A stretch of DNA of 64,000 nucleotides from Algimonas arctica. GTDB lineage: Bacteria > Pseudomonadota > Alphaproteobacteria > Caulobacterales > Maricaulaceae. Position numbers and translations under genes: made by a program. Of this stretch, positions 1 to 9,141 are shown piece after piece. Each line of letters begins with the position of its first letter. Position 1 is the first letter of the stretch. The stretch spans positions 164,620 through 228,619 of the forward strand of contig NZ_BMZH01000004.1 in assembly GCF_014652695.1 (NCBI RefSeq). Reading direction: 5' to 3'. The notes below the pieces were generated by a model. It did no database searches. It was not told the DNA's origin and saw nothing but the letters and a program-made list of their open reading frames with translations.

Positions 1-2228
1 CTGAACGCGCCATCCCAGCGGTCACCCGTCAGGAAACACGTCGTGTCTTGCGGACCCCTGCAGCAACAACTGAACGGGTTATCCCGGCTGTGACGAAGCA
101 ATTGCAGCGTCGCGTCGTGCGCCAGCCTGCAGCAGTTACTGAACGCGCCATCCCAGCGGTCACCCGTCAGGAAACACGTCGCGTTGTCACGCAACCGGCT
201 GTCACTGTCGAACGGGTCATTCCAGCGATCACCAAGCAGATCCAACGCCGCGTCTTGCGGACACCGGCTGCTGTGGTTGAACGGACAATCCCAGCGGTTA
301 CCCGTCAGGAAACGATGCGCCGCATCACTCAACCTGCCGGTACCGTCGAACGGACAATCCCGGCTGTGACCAAGCAAATCCAGCGCCGCGTTGTGCGGAC
401 ACCGGCTGCCGTGACAGAGCGGACAATCCCAGCGGTTACCGAAGCCATTACGCGCCGGGTTATAGCGCAACCGGCTCGTATAGTTGAGCGCGCGGTCCCA
501 GCGGTCACGCGTCAGGAAACACGCCGAGTGCTTCGTAATCCTGCACAAGTCACTGAACGCGCAATTCCTGCGGTCACACGGAACGAGACACGTCGTGTCA
601 TTCGGACCCCAGCCCGCACGGTTGAACGGACTGTACCAGCGGTCACGAAAGCGATCACGCGCCGCGTTATCGCGCAACCTGCACAAGCGACAGAACGGAC
701 AATCCCAGCGGTTACCAAAGAAGTGACCCGCCGCGTTGTCCGGACACCGGCTCAAGTGACAGAACGGGTTGTCCCCGCTGTGACGAAGCAAGTGTCGCGT
801 CAAATCCTGCGTCAGGAAGCCCGCGCGGTTGAACGGGCCATCCCGGCCATAACCCGGACGGAAACACGTCGCGTTGTCACTACGCCCGCACGGACTGTTG
901 AACGGACCATCCCGGCTGTCACCAAAACGATCTCACGTCGTGTTGTTGTTAACCCGGCAAGTGCCGTTGAACAGACGATCCCGGCTGTGACTGAAGCTGT
1001 CACGCGCCGTGTCGTCCGCACCCCTGGCCGCGTTGAAGAACGTCAGATCCCGGCTGTGACCCGCGCGGAAACACGTCGTCGCATTGTCAGCCCAGCGCGC
1101 AGTGAACAGCGGGTTATCCCGGCTGTGACTCGCACGGTTGAACGCCGCGTCGTCGCTCAAGCGGCACGCGTCGATGAGCAGACGATCCCAGCGGTCACGC
1201 GGACCGTGACACGCCGCGTCGTTGATCAAGCCGCCCGCGTCGAGCAACAAGTCATTCCAGCGGTCTACCAGACTGTTGAAGTGCAGCGTGTTGTGACCCC
1301 GGCTCGGACAGAGCGGATCACAATCCCCGCTGTCTATGACACGATCGAGAAGCGCACAGTGACAAGCGCACAACGCTCAGAATGGCGTCAGGTTCTCTGC
1401 GAAGCGAACGCCAACTCTGTGGTTATCTCGGCCATCCAGCGTCGTCTGCAAGAATTGGGCTTCTACTCCAGCGCCATTAACGGTCGCCTGACACAAGAAA
1501 CCTACTCAGCGGTTGAGGCGTTCCAGACGTCACGCAATCTTTCCACAGGCGGGCTAACGCTTCGTACAGTGGACGAATTGCGGGTCGATTGGCGCTCAAT
1601 GGTCAGTGGTGCAATTACCACAACGACCACAGGCTTCACCACGGGTGCATCAACTCAGACAAACACTACGGGTATCCAAACCGGAACAGTGACCGAAACC
1701 ACAACTCGCACATTGTCTTACACAGTGCGCGATGACGGCATGGTCATCGACGGCAACGGAACGGTTGTCGGCCGTTACGAAGCATCGACCGGCAATGTCA
1801 TCAACAGTGCAGGTGTCATCGTTGTCCGAAACCTGCAAATCGTTGCTGGATCGCGTCGCGAAACAACGGTCACGACACAAGGCCCAACGGTTATCACCGG
1901 GTCGCAAACGCGAACCACGACAACCCAAATGCCAACAGTTGTGACCGGCGGATCAACGATCATCTCGGGTGAGTCGACCACGACAACGACATCGGGTTCA
2001 CGTAACCCCGTCTCTGTCCTGCCTCGCGCCCAAGTCGGATCGCAAAGCTCTGGCAGTGTGCTGACGTCAACAGGTCGCTCAGTCACGACAGGAAGCTCAT
2101 CCTCGAGCTTCACGGTTCGCTCTGACGGCTTTGTTGTCGACGGAACGGGCGCTGTGATCGGCCGTGTTAACGCTCAGGGCCAAATCCTGGACGCACAAGG
2201 CAATGTCATCGGCTCGGTTAACAACTAA
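1..2228 (+). CDS. Tandem-repeat protein with peptidoglycan-binding domain (5' truncated)
   Basis: The reading frame (codons from base 3) is open to the window edge, so the start lies upstream and about 741 residues are visible. The first 460 visible residues are 20 uninterrupted copies of a 23-residue unit with consensus E-R-x-I-P-A-V-T-x-x-x-x-R-R-V-V-x-x-P-A-x-x-x. A W-R-Q-V-L-C-E linker follows, then a PG_binding_1-like domain (about 1413-1580; S-A-I-Q-R-R-L-Q-E-L-G-F-Y and Y-S-A-V-E-A-F-Q). A Thr/Ser-rich tail contains two related motifs, at 1719-1824 and 2109-2225, each beginning Y/F-T-V-R-x-D-G. Alphaproteobacterial envelope proteins with a few I-P-A-V repeats before W-R-E-V-L-C-E and a PG-binding domain are known to me; this array is much longer. 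Probable envelope or surface-stalk protein binding peptidoglycan; exact role unknown. A strong terminator follows. Confidence 0.85.
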   Translation, partial: ERAIPAVTRQETRRVLRTPAATTERVIPAVTKQLQRRVVRQPAAVTERAIPAVTRQETRRVVTQPAVTVERVIPAITKQIQRRVLRTPAAVVERTIPAVTRQETMRRITQPAGTVERTIPAVTKQIQRRVVRTPAAVTERTIPAVTEAITRRVIAQPARIVERAVPAVTRQETRRVLRNPAQVTERAIPAVTRNETRRVIRTPARTVERTVPAVTKAITRRVIAQPAQATERTIPAVTKEVTRRVVRTPAQVTERVVPAVTKQVSRQILRQEARAVERAIPAITRTETRRVVTTPARTVERTIPAVTKTISRRVVVNPASAVEQTIPAVTEAVTRRVVRTPGRVEERQIPAVTRAETRRRIVSPARSEQRVIPAVTRTVERRVVAQAARVDEQTIPAVTRTVTRRVVDQAARVEQQVIPAVYQTVEVQRVVTPARTERITIPAVYDTIEKRTVTSAQRSEWRQVLCEANANSVVISAIQRRLQELGFYSSAINGRLTQETYSAVEAFQTSRNLSTGGLTLRTVDELRVDWRSMVSGAITTTTTGFTTGASTQTNTTGIQTGTVTETTTRTLSYTVRDDGMVIDGNGTVVGRYEASTGNVINSAGVIVVRNLQIVAGSRRETTVTTQGPTVITGSQTRTTTTQMPTVVTGGSTIISGESTTTTTSGSRNPVSVLPRAQVGSQSSGSVLTSTGRSVTTGSSSSSFTVRSDGFVVDGTGAVIGRVNAQGQILDAQGNVIGSVNN
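3..1382 (+). repeat. 20 in-frame copies of a 69-bp tandem repeat
   Basis: Unit boundaries fall every 69 bp from base 3 to 1382 without an insertion or deletion, each unit coding 23 residues beginning Glu-Arg or a close variant. A longer 138-bp period is visible near the 5' end: bases 2-42 recur identically at 140-180, and units ending in K-Q-I/L-Q alternate with units ending in R-Q-E-T. Units diverge toward the 3' end, where Thr at position 8 becomes Tyr in the last two. The array probably continues upstream of the window. Confidence 0.95.
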
Positions 2229-2249
2229 GGCCTCTGCTATTTGAATACG

Positions 2250-2280
2250 GACCCCGCCGATTTTATCGGCGGGGTCTTTT
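2250..2280 (+). terminator. Rho-independent terminator after the repeat protein
   Basis: A perfect 11-bp stem (2250-2260 with 2266-2276), GC-rich with a 5-nt loop, is followed by TTTT. It sits 22 bp after the stop codon of the repeat protein and isolates it from rplU. Confidence 0.9.
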
Positions 2281-2316
2281 CATGTCCGGAATTCGTCAAG
2301 ATGCTGACGGTCTGGC

Positions 2317-2345
2317 TTGACAGTTTAGTGAGGCAGGGCTAATTC
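2317..2345 (+). promoter_or_regulatory. Candidate rplU-rpmA promoter
   Basis: A perfect TTGACA (2317-2322) lies between the upstream terminator and rplU. The -10 is weak: GCTAAT at 2338-2343 with a 15-nt spacer, or TAATTC at 2340-2345 with 17 nt. The resulting leader of about 100 nt carries short inverted repeats (such as GGCAG/CTGCC near 2332-2368), which could be a ribosomal-protein leader, but I cannot assign one. Confidence 0.4.
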
Positions 2346-2448
2346 GCCCGCTACTGCCGCCCGGTGAGTCTTTCACGCGCGCGGCTTTCGTGATTTTTGG
2401 GCTCTCTAGGCATGTGCCGGCCCGACCAAACAGTAAGGACGGAACATC

Positions 2449-2760
2449 ATGTTCGCAGTCATCAAGACAGGCGGCAAACAATACAAAGTTGCCAAAGACG
2501 ACATTATAATTGTTGAGAAACTCGACACCGAAGAGGGCAAAACTGTCACCTTCGACGACGTGCTTATGCACGGCGCGGATGGCGACGTTAAAGTCGGCGT
2601 ACCGATGGTCGACGGCGCGTCCGTCACCGGTGAAGTGATCGAACAACGTAAAGGCGAAAAAGTTCTCGTCTTTAAAAAGAAACGTCGTCAAAATTATCGC
2701 CGTAAACGCGGCCATCGTCAGCTGGAAACAGTTGTACGTATCACAGGCATTACGGGCTAG
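2449..2760 (+). CDS. rplU: 50S ribosomal protein L21
   Basis: Structural protein of the large ribosomal subunit that binds 23S rRNA. The 103-residue length and the N-terminus [14 protein letters not shown] are typical of L21, as is the basic C-terminal stretch [16 protein letters not shown]. The ATG at 2449 has an upstream AAGGACGG. It is 34 bp ahead of rpmA, the standard bacterial rplU-rpmA pair, and is expected to be cotranscribed with it. Confidence 0.98.
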   Translation: MFAVIKTGGKQYKVAKDDIIIVEKLDTEEGKTVTFDDVLMHGADGDVKVGVPMVDGASVTGEVIEQRKGEKVLVFKKKRRQNYRRKRGHRQLETVVRITGITG

Positions 2761-2794
2761 CGTTCGCGCGCCCTTCTCAATCTAGGAGACCGAC

Positions 2795-3064
2795 ATGGCA
2801 CATAAAAAAGCAGGCGGCTCGTCCAACAACGGTCGCGACTCCGCAGGTCGCCGTCTTGGCGTGAAAAAATTTGGTGGCGAAGCTGTCATTCCCGGCAACA
2901 TCATCATTCGCCAGCGTGGTACAAAATACTATCCCGGCACCAATGTCGGCATGGGTAAAGACCATACGCTCTATGCGATGGAACAAGGCCGCGTGTCTTT
3001 TGCGAAAAAACGCAATAACCGCACTTATGTTTCTATTGATCCAGTGGCCCAAGCCGCAGAGTAG
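2795..3064 (+). CDS. rpmA: 50S ribosomal protein L27
   Basis: Large-subunit protein whose N-terminal tail reaches toward the peptidyl-transferase centre. The 89-residue sequence begins [16 protein letters not shown], the unprocessed proteobacterial form with no cleavable extension as in Firmicutes. A strong TAGGAG lies upstream of the ATG. It is the last gene of the rplU-rpmA unit, closed by the terminator at 3117-3149. Confidence 0.98.
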   Translation: MAHKKAGGSSNNGRDSAGRRLGVKKFGGEAVIPGNIIIRQRGTKYYPGTNVGMGKDHTLYAMEQGRVSFAKKRNNRTYVSIDPVAQAAE

Positions 3065-3116
3065 CGATCGCTCTTTATAAGGGTCGCCCAATTGGACGAC
3101 CTCGTTGCGAATAGCA

Positions 3117-3149
3117 GGGAAACTGGGGTCACCCGGTTTCCCTTTTTTT
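3117..3149 (+). terminator. Rho-independent terminator after rpmA
   Basis: An 11-bp stem (3117-3127 with 3132-3142, one G-T pair) with a 4-nt loop is followed by seven T residues. Confidence 0.92.
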
Positions 3150-3186
3150 ATGCTATATCCCTGGTCAAATGCCGATGGAGGCTCTG

Positions 3187-3715
3187 ATGCACGAGGTTCT
3201 GACAACCGATAGACTGACATTGCGCCCGCTGGAAACAACGGACGCGACGGATTTTGCACGTCTTGTCAATAATCGCGCCATTTGCCGGATGACGGGCACC
3301 TTCCCCTATCCCTTCCCCAAACCGTCGGTCGAAGGATTAGTCGAGATTTTCTGCGCCCGCGCTGTCACGGGCCACTCTTATCACTGGACGATCCTCTGGC
3401 AGGAGCAGTTTGTTGGTGTCATTGGGTTGTTCGGACAGGCCGAAACCCGTGAGATTGGCTATTGGCTAGGCGAACCATTTTGGGGGAAAGGCCTGATGAA
3501 AGAAGCGCTCTGCGGTCTCATCGCCCATCTCGTTAAGCTGACCCCTAACCTGCGCATGATCGCGGGTGTCTTTACTGACAATACAGCGAGCGCCCATCTC
3601 TTAAAAACGATCGGCTTTGAACAAAAAGCCGAACTTAAACAAACCTATAGCCTCGCACGGCGTCAGACCATGGAAGGCTGGAGTTTTCAATTCGAAGCCA
3701 ATTCTGTATCGAGTG

Positions 3716-3723
<8 letters not shown>
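3187..3723 (+). CDS. GNAT N-acetyltransferase (RimJ/RimL-like)
   Basis: Acetyl-CoA-dependent N-acetyltransferase; substrate unknown. The L-T-T-D-R-L-T-L-R-P-L start, the segment I-G-Y-W-L-G-E-P-F-W-G-K-G-L-M-K-E-A (acetyl-CoA binding loop) and N-T-A-S-A-H-L-L-K-T-I-G-F are the conserved pieces of the RimJ/RimL-type GNAT fold. In-frame ATGs also exist at 3169 and 3175, but GGAGG at 3177-3181 is ideally placed for 3187, giving 178 residues. Its end overlaps the next acetyltransferase by 8 bp, suggesting translational coupling. In related genomes such a GNAT often sits between rpmA and obgE. Confidence 0.88.
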
Positions 3724-5278
<1,555 letters not shown>

Positions 5279-5279
<1 letters not shown>

Positions 5280-6376
5280 TGAACCTCTCCGCTTATAACA
5301 GGATCGTCATCAAAGTCGGCTCTGCACTCCTCGTTGAAGACGGTGCATTGCGGCGGTCTTGGCTGATCCGTCTATGTGGAGATATCGCCGCGTTAAAAGC
5401 CAAGGGCTCGGATGTGACCATTGTGTCGTCAGGGGCCGTCGCCTTGGGGTGTGAAGCCTTAGGTATGGATCGGGCGTCACTCTCACTGGCGCAGAAACAG
5501 GCCTGCGCCGCCGTTGGCCAATCCGCCCTGACCCGGGCCTATGATGACACGTTAGCCGCTTTTAATTGCCCCTCTGCGCAAGCCTTGTTGACCCTTGATG
5601 ACACGGAAAATCGGCGACGCTGGCTCAATGCCCGCGCCACGCTTGATACATTGCTCGACCTCGGCGTTGTTCCTGTCGTCAATGAAAACGACACAGTCGC
5701 GACGGCTGAAATTCGGTATGGCGACAATGATCGTCTCGCTGCCCGAACGGCACAGATGATTGGGGCCGATTTACTGATTTTACTGTCTGATGTGAACGGG
5801 CTTTACTCTGAGGACCCGCGTAAATCCTCAACGGCGCGACATATTCCAGAAGTGCAGCACATTGATGACACCATTCTAGCGATGGGTGGCAACGCGAATT
5901 CTGAGCGCGGTGTCGGCACAGGCGGTATGGCGACGAAATTATTGGCCGCGAAGATTTGCCTGAATGCGGGCTGTGATATGATTATTTGTGATGGGCAGGC
6001 TGACGGTGCGCTCACAAACCTACAGGACGGCGCGATCCATACGATTTTCAACGCCGGAAGCGATCCTAAAAGCGCGCGATCACAATGGATCGCCAATAGT
6101 CTGGCGCCCTCTGGGCAGCTCATAATTGATGCTGGCGCCGTCGCCGCATTGCGACTGGGAAAAAGCCTGTTGGCCGCCGGACTGACCTCCGTCTCGGGTC
6201 GCTTTGGTAAGGGCGACACAGTCACGATCATGAGCAGCGCAGGTCACGAGATCGCACGCGGGCTCTCCTCATACGATAGCCACGACCTGATCCCTCTGTG
6301 CGGACTGCGATCTGACCAAATCGACCATCCGACGGGATCTGTCGTCGTTCACCGCGACAATCTGGTCATGTTATGA
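5279..6376 (+). CDS. proB: Glutamate 5-kinase
   Basis: Phosphorylates glutamate to gamma-glutamyl phosphate, the first step of proline synthesis. The 365 residues carry an amino-acid kinase domain (I-V-I-K-V-G-S-A-L-L at the N-terminus, V-S-S-G-A-V-A-L-G, N-E-N-D-T-V-A and G-T-G-G-M-A-T-K) and a C-terminal PUA domain (about 275-355). It overlaps obgE by 1 bp and nadD by 4 bp (ATGA). The partner proA, which often follows proB in alphaproteobacteria, is not here. Confidence 0.97.
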
Positions 6377-6954
6377 TGGCCAAATCAGGCCCGTCCATCG
6401 GTCTGTTTGGGGGGTCGTTCAACCCGGCCCATGCGGGGCATCGCCATGTTGCTGACGCGGGCTTACGTGAGTTGCAGCTCGATCAAGTCTGGTGGCTCGT
6501 CAGCCCGCAGAACCCTCTAAAATCTGCGCAACCCAGCGCATCAGACCGCGCCAAGACAATCGATAATTTAGACCTGCCTTACGCAATGCGGATCAGCCAC
6601 ATCGAAACCCGCCTGAAAACACGCTACACGGTCGATCTTTTGTGCCAACTCCGCGCCCAATATCCCACGACGCGCTTTGTCTATATGATCGGATCAGACA
6701 ATCTCGCACAAATGCCGCGCTGGAAAGACTGGCAGACGGTATTTGATATGGTTCCTGTTGCCGTCATTGCTCGCCCCGGCGCGCCCCTAAAAGCGCGACT
6801 TGGGCAAGTTGCGAGGCAAATGGCGGGCTCGCGTCTACCAGAGCAACAAGCGCATGCGCTAAAGGACTGTTCAGCCCCTTGTTGGACCTATCTCACGTTG
6901 CCGCTCAATTCGATTTCATCCTCTGCAATCCGAGCCAAACACACTGCGAACTGA
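6373..6954 (+). CDS. nadD: Nicotinate-nucleotide adenylyltransferase
   Basis: Transfers AMP from ATP to nicotinic acid mononucleotide in NAD synthesis. The nucleotidyltransferase signature G-G-S-F-N-P-A-H-A-G-H is at residues 13-23, followed by Y-M-I-G-S-D-N-L and the C-terminal I-S-S-S-A-I-R. Length (193 residues) is normal. A second ATG directly follows the first (6376); either could be used. About 80 bp separate it from rsfS. Confidence 0.95.
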   Translation: MMAKSGPSIGLFGGSFNPAHAGHRHVADAGLRELQLDQVWWLVSPQNPLKSAQPSASDRAKTIDNLDLPYAMRISHIETRLKTRYTVDLLCQLRAQYPTTRFVYMIGSDNLAQMPRWKDWQTVFDMVPVAVIARPGAPLKARLGQVARQMAGSRLPEQQAHALKDCSAPCWTYLTLPLNSISSSAIRAKHTAN

Positions 6955-7035
6955 CAATAGTCCTGACGTATTCCTTGTGATAGAGACGAGTTTATTCAAA
7001 TTGAAACTCTCGCAAGAAACATAACTTTGCCCAAC

Positions 7036-7470
7036 ATGACTCCCCATAAAACAATGTTAGACGCCGGAACACCTGAAGCTGATGCGCTCCTGACCGACTC
7101 AACAAAGCTCTCCGCCTATATCCGAGAAATTTTGGACGAAAACTCTGCACAAGATGTGCTGGAGATCGATATCCGTGAGAAATCGTCAATTGCCGACTAT
7201 ATGCTTGTCGCCTCCGGCCGATCCAACCGCCATGTGGGCGCGCTCGCCGATTACGTTCTGCGCGGTCTGAAGCAAGCCGGATTCAAAGACATCGGCACTG
7301 AAGGCCAAGAAGGCAAAGACTGGGTCCTCGTCGACGCCGGCGATGTGATCTTGCATGTGTTCCGCCCCGAAGTCCGTGTGTTCTACAATCTTGAAAAAAT
7401 CTGGTCTGTTCCTTTGCCGGATGGGTTGCGTGCGATTGCCGAAGAAGCCCCCGCAGATTCGAACGAATGA
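7036..7470 (+). CDS. rsfS: Ribosomal silencing factor RsfS
   Basis: Binds L14 on the 50S subunit and blocks subunit joining when nutrients are short. Conserved core: D-Y-M-L-V-A-S-G-R-S-N-R-H-V, G-T-E-G, W-V-L-V-D-A-G-D-V-I-L-H-V-F and R-V-F-Y-N-L-E-K-I-W. I use the ATG at 7036 (144 residues); an in-frame TTG at 7027 and ATG at 7054 are alternatives and no strong Shine-Dalgarno decides. It overlaps rlmH by 4 bp. Confidence 0.95.
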   Translation: MTPHKTMLDAGTPEADALLTDSTKLSAYIREILDENSAQDVLEIDIREKSSIADYMLVASGRSNRHVGALADYVLRGLKQAGFKDIGTEGQEGKDWVLVDAGDVILHVFRPEVRVFYNLEKIWSVPLPDGLRAIAEEAPADSNE

Positions 7471-7937
7471 AGCTAATTTTGCGTGCGGGCGGGACCATGA
7501 GGTCAGGCCCGGAACGCGAGATGGTCGATGACTATCTCAAGCGCGCCCAATCGATGGCGCGCGGCCTTGGCTTTCTCGACGTTGAAGAACAATCCGTCGA
7601 GCTTGGAAAGTGCCGCAACCGATCTGAAGAAACGGAGAAACTAACGGGCAGCCTTCCTGATGGTGCCGTTTTTTTTGTTTTAGATGAACGCGGTAAAGCG
7701 ATTACGTCACGCCAACTTTCCAAAACATTGATCCGATTACGGGATGACGGTCATTCCTCAGCTGTCTTCCTGATTGGTGGGGCGGATGGGTTTGAGCCGT
7801 CGGCATTGCCGTCCTCAGTCCGTAAAATCTCTTTCGGAACGCAAACATGGCCGCATAAACTGGTCCGCGTGATGTTGGCGGAACAGATTTACCGCGCCCT
7901 CACGATCATGGCCGGAACACCTTATCATCGCGACTAA
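7467..7937 (+). CDS. rlmH: 23S rRNA (pseudouridine1915-N3)-methyltransferase RlmH
   Basis: SPOUT-class methyltransferase acting on helix 69 of 23S rRNA. The 156 residues include F-L-I-G-G-A-D-G-F and the C-terminal knot motif with S-F-G-T-Q-T-W-P-H-K-L and G-T-P-Y-H-R. It is coupled to rsfS through an ATGA overlap, the common nadD-rsfS-rlmH order. Confidence 0.97.
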   Translation: MKLILRAGGTMRSGPEREMVDDYLKRAQSMARGLGFLDVEEQSVELGKCRNRSEETEKLTGSLPDGAVFFVLDERGKAITSRQLSKTLIRLRDDGHSSAVFLIGGADGFEPSALPSSVRKISFGTQTWPHKLVRVMLAEQIYRALTIMAGTPYHRD

Positions 7938-7940
7938 GTC

Positions 7941-8570
7941 CTAACGAGCCGCTTGCGCCGTAACGGCACGAACGGCCATGGCGACCATGATGTCAGGCTC
8001 AGACCAGCGATACCCACTGATTGTGATCATATTGTGGGCGATCCCATTTAAAAAACAGATGAATGCGTCGAGCTTTGCTTTCAGTTCATTCGAGCCAAGG
8101 TCATCCTCGTGACCATCTAAAAGCGCTTGAGAAAAGATTTCGAAGCGTTGCACAAGCTCTGGGCTTTCAATGAAGACACTCACATCGGATTGCGTGACGC
8201 CATCTGAAATAAAGACAAGTCGATAAAAGTCGGGATGGTCCAACCAATATTGGACATAGGCTAAGCCTAAGCCCTGCAGCTGACGATCGTGCGCCTCTGG
8301 TACGGTTTCCAATTGATCAAAAAGGTCGCGAAACACATCCGCCCAGAGCGTGCGGAGCACATCCACTTTGGCATCGTAATATTTGTAGAGTGTCATCGGC
8401 GAACACCCAATCTCTCCCGCGATACGTCGCATAGAGACCTTGGCGTAGCCCTCCTTTTGGAAAAGTTGCTTCGCAATATCTGCAATTTCCCGCCGCATGC
8501 GGCGCCGCTTTGCTTCCGTAATCGACGGTCGCCCAGGCGTAGTAGCGGTTTCACTATGTGTTTCTGTCAC
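7941..8570 (-). CDS. TetR/AcrR family transcriptional regulator
   Basis: DNA-binding repressor-type protein of 209 residues. The N-terminal helix-turn-helix is clear: A-K-V-S-M-R-R-I-A-G-E-I-G-C-S-P followed by M-T-L-Y-K-Y-Y. The C-terminal ligand domain (with P-D-F-Y-R-L-V-F) is helical and typical of TetR; ligand unknown. The start is GTG at 8570, preceded by GGGGAGAG. It is divergent from the small membrane protein gene at 8661, and the 90-bp gap holds a perfect palindrome over the likely promoter, so the neighbour is the obvious target. Confidence 0.9.
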   Translation of the reverse strand: MTETHSETATTPGRPSITEAKRRRMRREIADIAKQLFQKEGYAKVSMRRIAGEIGCSPMTLYKYYDAKVDVLRTLWADVFRDLFDQLETVPEAHDRQLQGLGLAYVQYWLDHPDFYRLVFISDGVTQSDVSVFIESPELVQRFEIFSQALLDGHEDDLGSNELKAKLDAFICFLNGIAHNMITISGYRWSEPDIMVAMAVRAVTAQAAR

Positions 8571-8608
8571 CTGACTCTCCCCTCCCGCGTCGCGCTAGAC
8601 CTAGTCGA

Positions 8609-8643
8609 TTGACACGGGTTTAACAATAAAATATACATGTATA
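8609..8643 (+). promoter_or_regulatory. Promoter with overlapping palindromic operator
   Basis: TTGACA (8609-8614), a 17-nt spacer and TATACA (8632-8637) form a sigma70-like promoter for the gene at 8661. The -10 is the left half of a perfect 12-bp palindrome, TATACATGTATA (8632-8643). A repressor bound there would block RNA polymerase; the divergent TetR protein is the natural candidate. Confidence 0.55.
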
Positions 8644-8660
8644 ATAAAAAGGAATTAGAC

Positions 8661-9092
8661 ATGTTAGAGCCGCTGAATCTGTTATCGACCCTCATAGTCG
8701 GCCTCTATGCGGGCAGCCTTTTGACAGAGGCAACGATACTGGTCCCGTACTGGCGTCGCATGGACCCGAGTGAGTTTTTTCGGCTTCATGGATCGCTAGG
8801 ACCCAGACTGTTTCGCTATTATGCGCCATTGACAGCGTCTGCTGTGGCTCTTTCCCTCATCGTGGCGGTTCTAAACCAGGCACAAAACATGGCCTGGAAT
8901 GTGACCGCAGGCCTGTGCCTGACGGCGCTCGGAATCTTCTTCGTCTATTTCAGCAAAGCCAATAAAAGCTTCGCGGATCATAGCTTAAAGCATGACGCGC
9001 TAGCTGGAGAGCTTAGCCGTTGGGCGAATTGGCATTGGTTGAGAACAATCCTCATCATAATCGCCTTCGCCAGTTCGATTGCGGGGCACTGA
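8661..9092 (+). CDS. DUF1772-like small integral membrane protein
   Basis: A 143-residue protein with about four hydrophobic helices (L-L-S-T-L-I-V-G-L-Y-A-G, P-L-T-A-S-A-V-A-L-S-L-I-V, T-A-G-L-C-L-T-A-L-G-I-F-F and T-I-L-I-I-I-A-F). The G-L-Y-A-G start, the R-Y-Y-A-P segment and the final W-H-W-L-R-T-I-L resemble DUF1772 (anthrone-oxygenase-like) proteins. The ATG at 8661 has AAGGA seven bases upstream; a longer frame from 8637 would place the start inside the promoter palindrome. Probably repressed by the divergent TetR protein. Function unknown. Confidence 0.75.
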   Translation: MLEPLNLLSTLIVGLYAGSLLTEATILVPYWRRMDPSEFFRLHGSLGPRLFRYYAPLTASAVALSLIVAVLNQAQNMAWNVTAGLCLTALGIFFVYFSKANKSFADHSLKHDALAGELSRWANWHWLRTILIIIAFASSIAGH

Positions 9093-9141
9093 CCCTTGTG
9101 TCTCATGGGAGCTTAGCAACAATTGCTAGCAAGGGAGACTG

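Noticed and set aside
933-1373. 146-residue minus-strand frame within the repeat array
   Set aside because: Shadow of the repeat; no independent start signal or family and it mirrors the coding periodicity.
3-1382. CRISPR array or intergenic satellite
   Set aside because: The 69-bp units are contiguous, without spacers, in frame and code a conserved protein repeat.
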